64,000 nt of DNA, taken from Pseudomonas sp. LFM046. Its GTDB lineage: Bacteria; Pseudomonadota; Gammaproteobacteria; Pseudomonadales; Pseudomonadaceae. The stretch is from positions 3,730,770-3,794,769 of the forward strand of contig NZ_JYKO02000001.1 in the NCBI RefSeq assembly GCF_000949385.2, read 5' to 3'. The notes under the pieces are model-generated. The model was not told the origin of the DNA. It did not search any database and saw only the letters and a list, made by a program, of their open reading frames with translations. Of the stretch, positions 9,783 to 19,543 are shown piece by piece. Within the stretch, counting starts at the first letter, position 1, and every line of letters begins with the position of its first letter. The position numbers and the translations under genes are program-made.

Positions 9783-11390
9783 ATGAGCGAAAACCTGATT
9801 GAAATCCGCAACCTCGCCGTCGAGTTCATCACCGGCGAGAAGGCGCAGCGCGTGGTCGAAAGCGTCAGCTTCGACATCCGCAAAGGTGAAACCCTGGCGC
9901 TGGTGGGCGAAAGCGGTTCCGGCAAATCGGTGACCGCTCACTCCATCCTGCGCCTCCTGCCCTACCCGCTCGCCCGGCACCCCAGCGGCAGCATCAGCTA
10001 CGCCGGCAAGGACCTGCTGAAGCTGCCCGAGGCCAAGCTGCGCGGCATTCGGGGCAACCGCATCGCCATGGTCTTCCAGGAGCCCATGACTTCGCTGAAC
10101 CCGCTGCACTGCATCGAGAAGCAGATCAACGAGGTGCTGGCCCTGCACAAGGGCCTGACCGGCAAGGCCGCGACCCAGCGCACCCTGGAGCTTCTGGAGC
10201 TGGTCGGCATCCCCGAGCCGCACAAGCGCCTCAAGGCCTTCCCTCACGAGCTTTCCGGTGGCCAGCGGCAACGGGTGATGATCGCCATGGCGCTGGCCAA
10301 CGAGCCAGAGCTGCTGATCGCCGACGAGCCGACCACTGCTCTGGACGTCACGGTTCAGCTGAAAATCCTCGAATTGCTGAAGGAACTTCAGGCACGCCTG
10401 GGCATGGCCCTGCTGCTGATCAGCCACGATCTGAACCTGGTTCGGCGAATCGCACATCGCGTATGTGTCATGCAGCGCGGTTGCATCGTCGAACAAGCGT
10501 CGTGTGATGAGCTGTTCCACTCACCGCAGCATCCCTACACCCGGGAACTGCTCGCCGCCGAACCTTCGGGTCGGCCGGCGGAGAACCCGCAAGGGCCGCC
10601 ACTGCTAGAGGTCGACGACCTTCGCGTGTGGTTCCCGATCAAGAAAGGGCTGTTGCGGCGCACCGTGGATCACGTCAAGGCGGTGGACGGAGTCAATTTC
10701 AGCCTGCGCCAGGGCCAGACCCTGGGCATCGTGGGCGAGAGCGGCTCCGGCAAGTCCACGTTGGGCCTGGCGATTCTGCGGCTCCTGGGCAGTCGCGGTG
10801 GCATTCGCTTCCAGGGCCACCCCCTGGACGGGCTGTCGCAGAAGGAAGTGCGGCCGTTCCGGCGCGAGATGCAGGTGGTCTTCCAGGACCCCTTCGGCAG
10901 CCTCAGCCCGCGCATGTGCGTGAGCGAGATTGTCGGCGAGGGGCTGCGGATCCACCACATCGGCACCGAGGCGGAGCGGGAGCAGGCCATCATCGACGCG
11001 CTCCTGGAGGTAGGGCTGGACCCGGAAAGCCGGAACCGCTACCCCCACGAGTTTTCCGGCGGGCAGCGGCAGCGGATTGCCATTGCCCGGGCATTGGTGC
11101 TGAAACCGGCACTGATCCTGCTGGACGAGCCCACTTCGGCGCTCGACCGGACGGTTCAGCGCCAGGTAGTGGAGTTGTTGCGAAAGCTACAGACCAAATA
11201 CGACCTGACCTACCTGTTCATCAGCCATGATCTGGCGGTGGTCCGGGCGCTGAGCCACCAGTTGATGGTGATCAAGCACGGACAGGTGGTCGAACAGGGT
11301 CCGGCCGATGCCATCTTCGCCGACCCGCAGCACAGCTATACGAAGCAGTTGCTGGAAGCCGCATTCCTGGCTCCGGGAACTGCCCATTAA
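9783..11390 (+). CDS. nppD: ABC transporter ATP-binding protein, two nucleotide-binding domains (NppD/YejF)
   Basis: A 535-residue fusion of two ABC ATPases that powers the importer. Domain 1 (about residues 5-255) has Walker A GESGSGKS, signature LSGGQRQRV and Walker B LLIADEPTTALD. Domain 2 (about 275-530) has Walker A GESGSGKST, signature FSGGQRQRI and Walker B LILLDEPTSALD. The linker carries the HPYTRELL motif common in oligopeptide ATPases. The ATG at 9783 follows the nppC stop by one base; an in-frame ATG at 9759 lies inside nppC. The last gene of the importer operon, it is followed by fabI after 20 bases. Confidence 0.95.
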   Translation: MSENLIEIRNLAVEFITGEKAQRVVESVSFDIRKGETLALVGESGSGKSVTAHSILRLLPYPLARHPSGSISYAGKDLLKLPEAKLRGIRGNRIAMVFQEPMTSLNPLHCIEKQINEVLALHKGLTGKAATQRTLELLELVGIPEPHKRLKAFPHELSGGQRQRVMIAMALANEPELLIADEPTTALDVTVQLKILELLKELQARLGMALLLISHDLNLVRRIAHRVCVMQRGCIVEQASCDELFHSPQHPYTRELLAAEPSGRPAENPQGPPLLEVDDLRVWFPIKKGLLRRTVDHVKAVDGVNFSLRQGQTLGIVGESGSGKSTLGLAILRLLGSRGGIRFQGHPLDGLSQKEVRPFRREMQVVFQDPFGSLSPRMCVSEIVGEGLRIHHIGTEAEREQAIIDALLEVGLDPESRNRYPHEFSGGQRQRIAIARALVLKPALILLDEPTSALDRTVQRQVVELLRKLQTKYDLTYLFISHDLAVVRALSHQLMVIKHGQVVEQGPADAIFADPQHSYTKQLLEAAFLAPGTAH

Positions 11391-11410
11391 CCAGAAGAGG
11401 ATGAAAGCAC

Positions 11411-12205
11411 ATGGGTTTTCTCGCCGGTAAGCGCGTACTGATCGTTGGCGTGGCCAGCAAACTGTCCATCGCATCGGGCATCGCTGCAGCCATGCACCGC
11501 GAAGGCGCCGAGCTCGCCTTCACCTACCAGAACGAAAAGCTGAAGGGCCGCGTAGAAGAGTTCGCCGAAGGCTGGGGTTCGAGCGCCGAGCTCTGCTTCC
11601 CCTGTGACGTGGCCAAGGATGAAGAGATCGTTGCCGTATTCGAGGCCCTGAGCAAGAAGTGGGACGGCCTGGACTGCATCGTGCACTCCGTGGGCTTCGC
11701 CCCGGGCGACCAACTGGACGGCGACTTCACCGAAGTCACCACCCGCGAAGGCTTCCGCATTGCCCACGACATCAGCGCCTACAGCTTCGTGGCCCTGGCC
11801 AAGGCTGGCCGCGAGATGATGAAAGGCCGCAATGGCAGCCTGCTGACCCTGTCCTATCTGGGTGCCGAGCGCACCATGCCGAACTACAACGTCATGGGCA
11901 TGGCCAAGGCCAGCCTGGAAGCCGGCGTGCGTTACCTGGCCGGCAGCCTCGGCCCGGAAGGCACTCGCGTGAACGCCATCTCCGCCGGTCCGATCCGCAC
12001 CCTGGCTGCCTCCGGCATCAAGAGCTTCCGCAAGATGCTCGCCGCCAACGAGAAGCAGACCCCCCTGCGCCGCAACGTGACCATCGAAGAAGTCGGCAAC
12101 GCCGGCGCCTTCCTCTGCTCCGACCTGGCCTCGGGCATCAGCGGCGAGATCATGTACGTCGACGGCGGCTTCAACACCACCGCCATGGGCAACATCGAAG
12201 ACTGA
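11411..12205 (+). CDS. fabI: Enoyl-[acyl-carrier-protein] reductase (NADH)
   Basis: A 264-residue SDR-family enzyme that carries out the last reduction of each fatty-acid elongation cycle. Sequence signs are the divergent nucleotide-binding motif [13 protein letters not shown], the active-site spacing Y-x6-K in YNVMGMAK, and [11 protein letters not shown] in the substrate loop. The length is exactly that of FabI. It lies 20 bases after the transporter operon, so may be partly co-transcribed with it, and ends at a strong terminator (12220-12249). Confidence 0.96.
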   Translation: MGFLAGKRVLIVGVASKLSIASGIAAAMHREGAELAFTYQNEKLKGRVEEFAEGWGSSAELCFPCDVAKDEEIVAVFEALSKKWDGLDCIVHSVGFAPGDQLDGDFTEVTTREGFRIAHDISAYSFVALAKAGREMMKGRNGSLLTLSYLGAERTMPNYNVMGMAKASLEAGVRYLAGSLGPEGTRVNAISAGPIRTLAASGIKSFRKMLAANEKQTPLRRNVTIEEVGNAGAFLCSDLASGISGEIMYVDGGFNTTAMGNIED

Positions 12206-12219
12206 TTGTCGCCCTGATG

Positions 12220-12249
12220 AAAAAAGCCCGCACTTGTGCGGGCTTTTTT
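12220..12249 (+). terminator. Intrinsic terminator of fabI
   Basis: A 14-base arm AAAAAAGCCCGCAC, a TT loop and the exact complement ending in TTTTTT form a perfect stem 15 bases after the fabI stop. The A tract on the left arm also makes it usable for transcription from the right. Confidence 0.9.
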
Positions 12250-12345
12250 GTGGGTGCGGAACGGCGCGTGCCCTCCCGCTGGCTACACGCTCCCGCGGCT
12301 CGCGAATTGCCCCGTGAAGCCCACCCTACCAAGCGCCCAAAGAAA

Positions 12346-12365
12346 AAGGCCGCATCAGCGGCCTT
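12346..12365 (-). terminator. Hairpin after ppiD, probable terminator
   Basis: AAGGCCGC, loop ATCA and GCGGCCTT lie just beyond the ppiD stop; read leftward the stem is followed by TTTTTC. Between this and the fabI terminator (12250-12340) is about 90 bases of low-information sequence resembling a worn intergenic repeat (ending GAAGCCCACCCTACC). Confidence 0.7.
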
Positions 12366-12382
12366 CTTCTTCAGCGTATCGA

Positions 12383-14257
12383 TCAGAAGCGTTCGATCTT
12401 CGCTTTCTCTTCCAGCTGGCGGCGGTAAGCAGCAAAGTCCTGCTGGCCGCTGCGCGATGCGAGGAAGCGGCTGTACATGGCCTTCTCCTGCTCGGACAGT
12501 TTCTCATCCGACTGGCTGACGCCGTTGAGGCGAACCACCACGAAGTCGCCGTTGTTCAGCTTCACGCCGGTGAACTCGGGCTTGTCCGCAGCGGTCGGCT
12601 TCGGCATGCGGAACACGGCTTGCAGCAGCACTGGCTCGACGCCTTCCTGGCTGCGGGTAGCGGCCTCCACCACCTGCCAGGACGCGCTGTCCTTCGCCTG
12701 ATCCTCAGGGGTCTTGCCTTCGCGCAGGCTGGCGATCAGGGCTTCGCCCTTGGTCTTGGCGGCTTCGCTAGCTTTCTGGGTTACCAGGTGCTGGCGAATG
12801 CTGTCGCTGACCTTGTCCAGGGCCAACTGCTCAGGCTTCTTGTGCTCCTTGACCCGAAGTACAACCACGGTATCCGGATCCAGCTCGATGGCCGAGCTGT
12901 TGGCGCCGTCTTCCAGCACCTCTGGGCTGAAGGCCGCCTGAAGGACCTGGCGGTTGCCAGTCAGACCTTCGCCACCTTCGCGGCCGAAGGGTGCGCTGGT
13001 CTTCACTTCCAGCTTCAGCTCCTGAGCCGGCTGGGCCAGGTCAGAGGCCTCGAAAGCGGCGTCTTCCAGCTCTTTGCTCGCCTCAACGAAACGTTGCTCG
13101 ACTTGCTGGGCCTTGATGTCGTGCTCAAGCTTCGCCTTGAGGCTCTCGAAGCTCGGTACTTCCGGTGCCTGGACGCCCAGCAGCTTGATCAGGTGCCAGC
13201 CGTACTGGGTACGCACCGGTGCAGACACTTCACCCTGCTTCAGGGCATACAGCGCCTCTTCGAAGGCCGGCTCATAGACGCCAGGACCGGCAAAGCCCAG
13301 GTCACCGCCGTTGGCAGCGGAGCCGGAGTCATCGGAGAGCTCTTTGGCCAGGGCGGCGAAGTCTTCACCCTTGTCCAGACGCTGCTTGATCTGCTCGATC
13401 TTGGCCTTGGCTTGTTCCTCGTTCAGCTTGTCATTGACCTCCACCAGGATGTGGGCGGCCTGACGCTGCTCGGCGAGGTTGCCGACCTCTTTCTGGTACT
13501 GGGCCTGGAGGTCTTCCTGCTTGGCCTCAACCTGGCTGAAGAACGCGGACTTCTTCAGCTCGACGTATTCGATCACCACCTGCTCGGGGCTCATGAACTG
13601 GTCGACGTGGCCATCGTAATAGGCCTTGATCTCTTCGTCGGACACGCTGGCCGCAGCCGGATCGGCTTTCAGGGTCAGGGTCGCGAAGTCGCGGGTCTGC
13701 TTCTCCAGACGGGCGAAAGCCTGCACTTCGGCGTCGGTGACGAAACCGCTGCCAGCCAGACCAGCGCGCAGTTGGCCGATGAGCATTTCCTGCTCGAGCA
13801 TCTGGCGGAATTGCAGACGGTTGTAGTTCATCTGGCGGATGACCTGGTCGAAGCGGTCGGCGTTGAACTTGCCGTCCACCTGGAATTCCGGCGTCTGCAG
13901 GATGAGCTGGTCAAGGGCGCCCTGGGAGAAGGCGAAGTCGGCCTCCTTGGCACCTTGCAGCATGAGCTTGCGCTCGATCAGCCCTTTCAGCGCAGCTTCG
14001 CGCAGCAGCTTCTCGTCCAGCAGCGAGGCATCGAAGTCCTTGCCCAACTGCTGCTGCAGCTGGCGGCGCTGCAGGTTCACCGCTTCGCTCAGCTGGTCCA
14101 GGGTGATCTTCTCACCGTTGACCTCAGCCGCGTTCTGGCGATTGCTGGTGGCATTGAAGATGGCGTCGAAGCCGGTCAGTGCCAGCAGCGCGATGATGAC
14201 GCCAATGATGGTTTTGGCAATCCACCCCTGTGAATTGTCCCTGATGTTCTGCAGCAT
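12383..14257 (-). CDS. ppiD: Periplasmic peptidyl-prolyl isomerase / chaperone PpiD
   Basis: A 624-residue SurA-like chaperone anchored in the inner membrane, which assists proteins emerging from the Sec translocon. There is one N-terminal transmembrane helix (about residues 15-35, TIIGVIIALLALTGFDAIF). The SurA N-like region spans residues 40-200. A parvulin domain at about residues 265-360 shows QAAHILVEV and FAGPGVYEPAFEEAL, followed by a degenerate second segment. Length and domain order fit PpiD. It lies downstream of hupB, separated from it by a strong hairpin at 14325-14355. Confidence 0.94.
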   Translation of the reverse strand: MLQNIRDNSQGWIAKTIIGVIIALLALTGFDAIFNATSNRQNAAEVNGEKITLDQLSEAVNLQRRQLQQQLGKDFDASLLDEKLLREAALKGLIERKLMLQGAKEADFAFSQGALDQLILQTPEFQVDGKFNADRFDQVIRQMNYNRLQFRQMLEQEMLIGQLRAGLAGSGFVTDAEVQAFARLEKQTRDFATLTLKADPAAASVSDEEIKAYYDGHVDQFMSPEQVVIEYVELKKSAFFSQVEAKQEDLQAQYQKEVGNLAEQRQAAHILVEVNDKLNEEQAKAKIEQIKQRLDKGEDFAALAKELSDDSGSAANGGDLGFAGPGVYEPAFEEALYALKQGEVSAPVRTQYGWHLIKLLGVQAPEVPSFESLKAKLEHDIKAQQVEQRFVEASKELEDAAFEASDLAQPAQELKLEVKTSAPFGREGGEGLTGNRQVLQAAFSPEVLEDGANSSAIELDPDTVVVLRVKEHKKPEQLALDKVSDSIRQHLVTQKASEAAKTKGEALIASLREGKTPEDQAKDSASWQVVEAATRSQEGVEPVLLQAVFRMPKPTAADKPEFTGVKLNNGDFVVVRLNGVSQSDEKLSEQEKAMYSRFLASRSGQQDFAAYRRQLEEKAKIERF

Positions 14258-14324
14258 GGGTCCCCCAGAAACGGCTGCATGGGATCGCAGCCGAGTAACG
14301 CGGGTAGAGTATCCGAATATGAGA

Positions 14325-14355
14325 AAGGCGCATCCTAGGTCCTAGGATGCGCCTT
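14325..14355 (-). terminator. Perfect 15-bp hairpin downstream of hupB
   Basis: AAGGCGCATCCTAGG and its exact complement are separated by one base, so about 11-13 pairs can form in practice. Read leftward, the stem is followed by TCTC rather than a pure U tract. It separates hupB from ppiD and is probably a terminator or mRNA-end stabiliser. Confidence 0.7.
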
Positions 14356-14476
14356 CTCGTAACTTGCGGGGCCTGAGATTCAAACTCTCTAATGGCTGGA
14401 AGGAACGCTTCGCCGCCACCGCTCCGCTATCGGGCCAGGCTGGACCCGACCCGGTCGGGCAGAGCCCGGAAGACGC

Positions 14477-14749
14477 TTAGTTTACGGCGTCTTTCAGAGC
14501 TTTGCCGGCCTTGAAGCCAGGGATCTTGGCAGCAGCGATCTTGATCGGCTTGCCAGTCTGCGGGTTACGGCCAGTACGAGCAGCACGCTCTTTAACAGCG
14601 AAAGTACCGAAGCCTACCAGCACCACGGAGTCACCAGCCTTCAGAGCGCCAGTAACGGATTCGATAACTGCGTCCAGCGCGCGGCCGGCTACAGCTTTCG
14701 GGATGTCAGCAGATGCGGCGATAGCATCGATCAGTTCCGACTTGTTCAC
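14477..14749 (-). CDS. hupB: DNA-binding protein HU-beta
   Basis: A 90-residue nucleoid protein that bends DNA non-specifically and acts as a dimer. The start is a GTG preceded by AAGGGGACTTAAGA. The HU family signature is visible as [20 protein letters not shown], with the DNA-intercalating arm [11 protein letters not shown]. Full length for the family. It follows lon on the same strand with 135 bases between, as in many pseudomonads and in E. coli. Confidence 0.97.
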   Translation of the reverse strand: MNKSELIDAIAASADIPKAVAGRALDAVIESVTGALKAGDSVVLVGFGTFAVKERAARTGRNPQTGKPIKIAAAKIPGFKAGKALKDAVN

Positions 14750-14884
14750 TCTTAAGTCCCCTTATTTCTGTTGAGTTGTTTCTTAGTTGTTTGGTGTAAG
14801 CAAAGCGGGTGCTGGATGGCCTGCTAACACATAAGAGCCGCTTTATAACAAGGGCTCAAAAAATATGTCAAGGAAGCCCCCCGG

Positions 14885-17281
14885 CTAATGCGTGCTGATT
14901 CGCTCCTTGGAATCAGTCTCGCGCTTGTCATCCTTTGCAACCATCTCCGGAGCCGCATCGGGCAAGGGCTCCGGGGCGTATTGCAGCGCAATTTGCAGGA
15001 CCTCGTCAATCCATTTAACGGGTTTAATTGCCAAGTCTTGCTTGATATTTTCGGGAATTTCTTTCAGGTCGCGCACATTTTCTTCGGGAATGATCACAGT
15101 CTTGATTCCACCGCGATGTGCTGCGAGTAACTTCTCTTTCAGACCACCAATCGCGAGTACCTGACCGCGCAGAGTGATCTCACCGGTCATGGCCACATCG
15201 GCACGAACGGGAATCTGGGTCATCGCCGAAACCAGCGCAGTGCACATACCGATGCCGGCGCTCGGACCGTCCTTCGGAGTGGCGCCCTCAGGCATATGGA
15301 TGTGAATGTCGCGCTTCTCGTGGAAATCCGACGGGATTCCCAAGCTCTTGGCACGGCTACGTACCACGGTCAGGGCTGCGGTAATGGACTCAGCCATCAC
15401 GTCACCCAGGGAACCGGTCTTGGTCAGCTGGCCTTTACCCGGAACAACCGCCGCCTCGATCGTCAGCAGTTCACCCCCCACCTGGGTCCAGGCCAGGCCA
15501 GTCACCTGACCGATCTGGTCCTGCTGCTCGGCAAGGCCGTAACGGTACTTGCGCACGCCCAGGAAGTGCTCGAGCGACTCAGCGGTGACCTGCACGGCAA
15601 AGCGCTTCTCGCGAGCATGCTCTTTCACCGCCTTGCGGCAGACTTTGGCGAGCTGACGCTCCAGGCTGCGCACGCCGGCCTCGCGGGTGTAGTAACGGAT
15701 GATGTCGCGAATCGCTGCCTCGTCGAACTCCAGCTCGCCCTTCTTCAGGCCGTTGGCCTTGGTCTGCTTCGGCGCGAGGTACTTGACGGCGATGTTGACC
15801 TTTTCGTCCTCGGTGTAGCCCGGCAGACGGATCACCTCCATGCGGTCCAGCAGCGGCGCCGGAATGTTCATGGAGTTGGCGGTGCAGAGGAACATCACAT
15901 CGGAGAGGTCGTAATCGACTTCCAGGTAATGGTCGTTGAAGTTGTGGTTCTGCTCCGGATCGAGGACTTCCAGCAATGCAGAGGCCGGATCGCCACGCAT
16001 GTCGCTGCCCATCTTGTCGATCTCGTCCAGCAGGAAGAGCGGGTTGCGCACGCCGACCTTGGTCATCTTCTGGATCAGGCGTCCCGGCATGGAACCGATG
16101 TAGGTGCGGCGGTGACCACGGATCTCGGCCTCGTCACGCACGCCACCCAGGGCCATTCGCACGAACTTGCGGTTGGTGGCACGGGCAATGGACTCCGCCA
16201 GGGAGGTCTTGCCGACGCCGGGCGGACCGACCAGGCAGAGCACCGGGCCCTTGACCTTCTTCACCCGCTTCTGCACGGCGAGGTATTCAAGGATGCGTTC
16301 CTTGACCTCTTCCAGACCGTAATGGTCGGCATCGAGGATGTCCTCGGCCTTGGCCAGGTCGAGGCGAACCTTGCTCTCGGCTTTCCACGGTACGTTGACC
16401 AGCCAATCGATATAGGAACGCACCACGGTGGCTTCGGCGGACATCGGCGACATCTGCTTGAGCTTGTTCAGCTCAGCGTTGGCCTTGACCAGGGCTTCCT
16501 TGGAAAGACCGGCGTTGTCGATGCGCTTCTTCAGCTCCTCGACTTCATTGTGGCCTTCGTCGATATCACCCAGCTCTTTCTGAATGGCTTTCATCTGCTC
16601 ATTCAGGTAGTACTCGCGCTGGCTGCGCTCCATCTGCTTCTTGACGCGGCCACGGATGCGCTTTTCCACCTGCAGCAGGTCAATCTCGGCATCCAGCAGC
16701 GCCAGGACGTGCTCGACGCGCTCTGGAAGATCTGTCAGTTCGAGGATTTCCTGCTTCTGCTCGATTTTCAGCGCCATGTGGGCAGCCATGGTATCCACCA
16801 GGCGACCCGGCTCATCGATGCTGTTGAGGGACGACAGCACCTCGGACGGCACTTTCTTGCCCAGCTGGACATACTGCTCGAACTGGCTGAGCAGGCTGCG
16901 AATGAATACTTCGGACTCACGTTCGCCAGCGTCGATTTCGTCGATCAGGCTGACTTCAGCACGGCAATGGCCGTCGACTTCGATGAATCGCTCGATTGCA
17001 CCACGCTGCTCTCCCTCGACCAGCACCTTGACGGTGCCGTCCGGCAGTTTCAGAAGCTGAAGGACGGTAGCCACGGTGCCCATGCGATAGAGGGCGTCTT
17101 CACCCGGGTCGTCATCGGCTGGGTTCTTCTGGGCAACCAGGAGAATCTGCTTGTCTCCCGTCATCGCGGCTTCCAGCGCCTCGATGGATTTCTCGCGGCC
17201 CACGAACAGCGGGATGACCATGTGCGGATAAACCACAACATCGCGCAATGGCAGGAGAGGTAATTCGGCAGTCGTATTCAT
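14885..17281 (-). CDS. lon: ATP-dependent protease La
   Basis: A 798-residue AAA+ serine protease that degrades misfolded and regulatory proteins in the cytoplasm. The LAN substrate-binding domain (residues ~8-205, [20 protein letters not shown]) is followed by Walker [10 protein letters not shown], Walker [10 protein letters not shown] and a C-terminal protease domain. The catalytic Ser lies in KDGPSAGIG, and the catalytic Lys in the segment [14 protein letters not shown]. Length matches LonA. A sigma-32-like promoter lies just upstream. Confidence 0.97.
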   Translation of the reverse strand: MNTTAELPLLPLRDVVVYPHMVIPLFVGREKSIEALEAAMTGDKQILLVAQKNPADDDPGEDALYRMGTVATVLQLLKLPDGTVKVLVEGEQRGAIERFIEVDGHCRAEVSLIDEIDAGERESEVFIRSLLSQFEQYVQLGKKVPSEVLSSLNSIDEPGRLVDTMAAHMALKIEQKQEILELTDLPERVEHVLALLDAEIDLLQVEKRIRGRVKKQMERSQREYYLNEQMKAIQKELGDIDEGHNEVEELKKRIDNAGLSKEALVKANAELNKLKQMSPMSAEATVVRSYIDWLVNVPWKAESKVRLDLAKAEDILDADHYGLEEVKERILEYLAVQKRVKKVKGPVLCLVGPPGVGKTSLAESIARATNRKFVRMALGGVRDEAEIRGHRRTYIGSMPGRLIQKMTKVGVRNPLFLLDEIDKMGSDMRGDPASALLEVLDPEQNHNFNDHYLEVDYDLSDVMFLCTANSMNIPAPLLDRMEVIRLPGYTEDEKVNIAVKYLAPKQTKANGLKKGELEFDEAAIRDIIRYYTREAGVRSLERQLAKVCRKAVKEHAREKRFAVQVTAESLEHFLGVRKYRYGLAEQQDQIGQVTGLAWTQVGGELLTIEAAVVPGKGQLTKTGSLGDVMAESITAALTVVRSRAKSLGIPSDFHEKRDIHIHMPEGATPKDGPSAGIGMCTALVSAMTQIPVRADVAMTGEITLRGQVLAIGGLKEKLLAAHRGGIKTVIIPEENVRDLKEIPENIKQDLAIKPVKWIDEVLQIALQYAPEPLPDAAPEMVAKDDKRETDSKERISTH

Positions 17282-17339
17282 GGTATCAGCTCTACGGCGG
17301 CCCTCGGGCCGTAAACAGATGGGGAAACCCTTGGCCCTA

Positions 17340-17368
17340 AGATGGGGTTAGGTCCCGGAAAAAACAAG
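17340..17368 (-). promoter_or_regulatory. Sigma-32 (heat-shock) promoter of lon
   Basis: On the minus strand CTTGTTT is followed after 14 bases by CCCCATCT, an exact match to the RpoH -10 consensus CCCCATNT with a fair CTTGAAA-type -35. It ends about 60 bases before the lon ATG. A second CCCCATCT at 17317-17324 lacks a matching -35. Confidence 0.75.
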
Positions 17369-17385
17369 CGTCGAGGCAGGAAATA

Positions 17386-17409
17386 CAAAGGGGCCCGCAG
17401 GCCCCTTTG
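17386..17409 (-). terminator. Hairpin downstream of clpX
   Basis: CAAAGGGGCC, loop CGCA and GGCCCCTTTG form a perfect 10-bp stem just after the clpX stop. No strong U tract follows on the minus strand. It separates clpX transcription from the lon promoter. Confidence 0.7.
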
Positions 17410-17414
17410 TTTCA

Positions 17415-18695
17415 TCAAGCGTCAGGCGCCGCCTTGGCAGGCTGCTCGTTGTTTTCGTAGATCAACAACGGCTTGGACGATCCTTCGATGACACTTTCGT
17501 CGATTACCACTTTGCTTACATCTGTTTGAGAGGGAATCTCATACATCGTGTCGAGCAGGATACCTTCGAGGATGGAACGCAGGCCGCGGGCACCAGTCTT
17601 GCGCTCCAGCGCGCGATGGGCAACGGCCTTCAGCGCGTCCGGACGGAACTCAAGATCCACCCCTTCCATCTCGAACAGCTTGGCGTATTGCTTGGTCAGC
17701 GCGTTCTTCGGCTCGGTGAGAATCTGCATCAGGGCAGGCTCGTCCAGCTCGTCGAGGGTGGCGATGACCGGCAGACGACCGACAAACTCCGGAATCAGGC
17801 CGAATTTCACCAGGTCTTCCGGCTCCACTTCGCGGAGGGCTTCGCCTACCTTCTTGCCCAGGTCCTTGCTGCGAACTTCTGCGTTGAAGCCGATGCCGCC
17901 CCGGGTGGAACGGTTCTGAATCACCTTTTCCAGCCCGGCAAAAGCACCACCGCAGATGAACAGGATGTTGCGGGTGTCGACCTGCAGGAACTCCTGTTGC
18001 GGGTGCTTGCGACCGCCCTGCGGCGGAACGGAGGCAACGGTGCCTTCGATCAGCTTCAGCAGTGCCTGCTGAACGCCCTCACCAGACACATCGCGGGTGA
18101 TGGACGGGTTGTCGGACTTGCGGGAGATCTTGTCGATTTCGTCGATGTAGACGATGCCCATCTGGGCCTTTTCGACGTCGTAATCACATTTCTGCAGCAG
18201 CTTCTGGATGATGTTCTCGACATCCTCGCCGACATAGCCCGCCTCGGTGAGCGTGGTGGCATCGGCGATGGTGAAGGGGACGTTGAGCAGTCGAGCCAGG
18301 GTTTCAGCCAGCAGGGTCTTGCCCGATCCAGTGGGACCGATCAGCAGGATGTTGCTCTTGCCCAGCTCGACATCATCTTTCTTGTCACGCTGGTTCAGGC
18401 GCTTGTAGTGGTTGTACACCGCTACCGCCAGCACCTTCTTCGCGCGCTCCTGACCAATGACGTACTGGTCGAGGATGGTGCGGATTTCCTTGGGCGCAGG
18501 CAGTTTGTGCGCGCTGCTCTCAGCCTGCGCTTCCTGCACCTCCTCGCGGATGATGTCGTTGCACAGGTCCACGCACTCGTCGCAGATAAAGACGGAGGGA
18601 CCAGCAATCAGTTTGCGCACTTCGTGCTGGCTTTTGCCGCAGAAGGAGCAATAAAGCAGTTTGCCGTTGTCCTCGCCATTGCGGGTGTCAGTCAT
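17415..18695 (-). CDS. clpX: ATP-dependent Clp protease ATP-binding subunit ClpX
   Basis: A 426-residue AAA+ unfoldase that feeds tagged substrates to ClpP. The N-terminal C4 zinc-binding domain shows CSFCGKS and CDECVDLC (residues ~13-40). Walker A is GPTGSGKT and Walker B IVYIDEID. The ClpP-contacting loop is of the IGF type (GGIGFNAEV region). The ATG at 18695 gives the standard N-terminus [16 protein letters not shown]; an upstream in-frame start at 18740 would add 15 atypical residues. It lies downstream of clpP, 109 bases apart. Confidence 0.97.
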   Translation of the reverse strand: MTDTRNGEDNGKLLYCSFCGKSQHEVRKLIAGPSVFICDECVDLCNDIIREEVQEAQAESSAHKLPAPKEIRTILDQYVIGQERAKKVLAVAVYNHYKRLNQRDKKDDVELGKSNILLIGPTGSGKTLLAETLARLLNVPFTIADATTLTEAGYVGEDVENIIQKLLQKCDYDVEKAQMGIVYIDEIDKISRKSDNPSITRDVSGEGVQQALLKLIEGTVASVPPQGGRKHPQQEFLQVDTRNILFICGGAFAGLEKVIQNRSTRGGIGFNAEVRSKDLGKKVGEALREVEPEDLVKFGLIPEFVGRLPVIATLDELDEPALMQILTEPKNALTKQYAKLFEMEGVDLEFRPDALKAVAHRALERKTGARGLRSILEGILLDTMYEIPSQTDVSKVVIDESVIEGSSKPLLIYENNEQPAKAAPDA

Positions 18696-18765
18696 TCGAT
18701 CGATCCAATCGGGTAGGCTTGAAACACAAGATGAAGGCAAATGCGGGCATTTTCAACCCCGCGAA

Positions 18766-18788
18766 GCGGCCGGTTTTTTGCCGGCCGC
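18766..18788 (-). terminator. Hairpin between clpP and clpX
   Basis: GCGGCCGG, a seven-base loop TTTTTTG and CCGGCCGC lie just after the clpP stop. There is no U tract after the stem in the transcribed direction, so it may attenuate or stabilise mRNA between clpP and clpX rather than terminate fully. Confidence 0.5.
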
Positions 18789-18804
18789 GGTCCTGCGGAA
18801 GGGC

Positions 18805-19446
18805 TTAGCCCGCGAGTTGGCGCTTATTCAGCACTTGGTCGATGAGGCCATATTTGACCGCCTCGTCACCACTCATGAAGTTGTCGCGATCGGTGTCGCG
18901 GGCAATCACGTCGATCGGCTGACCGGTGTGGTCTGCCAGGATCTTGTTCAGGCGCTCACGGATGGTGAGGATTTCCCGGGCATGGATTTCGATGTCCGAA
19001 GCCTGACCCTGGAAACCACCCAGCGGCTGGTGAATCATCATCCGCGAGTGCGGCAGGCAATAGCGCTTGCCAGCGGCACCGCCCGCCAGGAGCAGAGCAC
19101 CCATGCTGCAGGCCTGGCCGATGCAAAGCGTCGACACATCGGGCTTGATGAACTGCATGGTGTCGTAGATCGACATGCCAGCGGTCACCGAACCACCCGG
19201 GGAGTTGATGTAGAGCTGGATATCCTTGTCGGGGTTTTCTGCCTCGAGGAACAGCAGCTGCGCCACCACCAGATTGGCCATGTAGTCTTCAACCGGACCC
19301 ACCAGGAAGATCACGCGCTCCTTCAAGAGGCGCGAATAGATGTCGTAGGCGCGCTCGCCACGGGCAGACTGCTCGATCACCATCGGCACCAGGCCGCCGG
19401 CGGCTTGGATATCAGGCATTTGCTGCATAAAAGAATTGCGGGACAT
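18805..19446 (-). CDS. clpP: ATP-dependent Clp protease proteolytic subunit ClpP
   Basis: A 213-residue serine peptidase forming the double-heptamer chamber that works with ClpX and ClpA. The catalytic Ser is in [11 protein letters not shown] and the His in [12 protein letters not shown]; the catalytic Asp falls in the [10 protein letters not shown] segment. The N-terminus includes the processed propeptide region typical of ClpP. It lies between tig and clpX, the conserved tig-clpP-clpX order. Confidence 0.97.
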   Translation of the reverse strand: MSRNSFMQQMPDIQAAGGLVPMVIEQSARGERAYDIYSRLLKERVIFLVGPVEDYMANLVVAQLLFLEAENPDKDIQLYINSPGGSVTAGMSIYDTMQFIKPDVSTLCIGQACSMGALLLAGGAAGKRYCLPHSRMMIHQPLGGFQGQASDIEIHAREILTIRERLNKILADHTGQPIDVIARDTDRDNFMSGDEAVKYGLIDQVLNKRQLAG

Positions 19447-19491
19447 GTCCTGCGATCACTCCCTAACTTAGATAGTCATGTCTCAAAGACG

Positions 19492-19519
19492 CATAAGCCA
19501 GCTCGGAGGCTGGCTTATG
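19492..19519 (-). terminator. Terminator-like hairpin after tig
   Basis: CATAAGCCAGC, loop TCGGAG and GCTGGCTTATG form a perfect 11-bp stem between tig and clpP. Read leftward it is followed by CGTCTTTGAG, so termination may be partial. Confidence 0.6.
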
Positions 19520-19543
19520 GTGTACTCGAAGCAGGCGGAACAA

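Noticed and set aside
12236-14233. A 665-codon open frame opposite ppiD
   Set aside because: Antisense shadow; leucine- and glutamine-rich translation without motifs, and it starts within the fabI terminator.
14356-14400. A tRNA-like T arm (GAGAGTTTGAATCTC on the minus strand)
   Set aside because: No matching acceptor, D arm or anticodon arm around it; only a chance short stem-loop.
17317-17324. A second CCCCATCT as another lon heat-shock promoter
   Set aside because: No CTTGAAA-like element at the right distance upstream on the minus strand.
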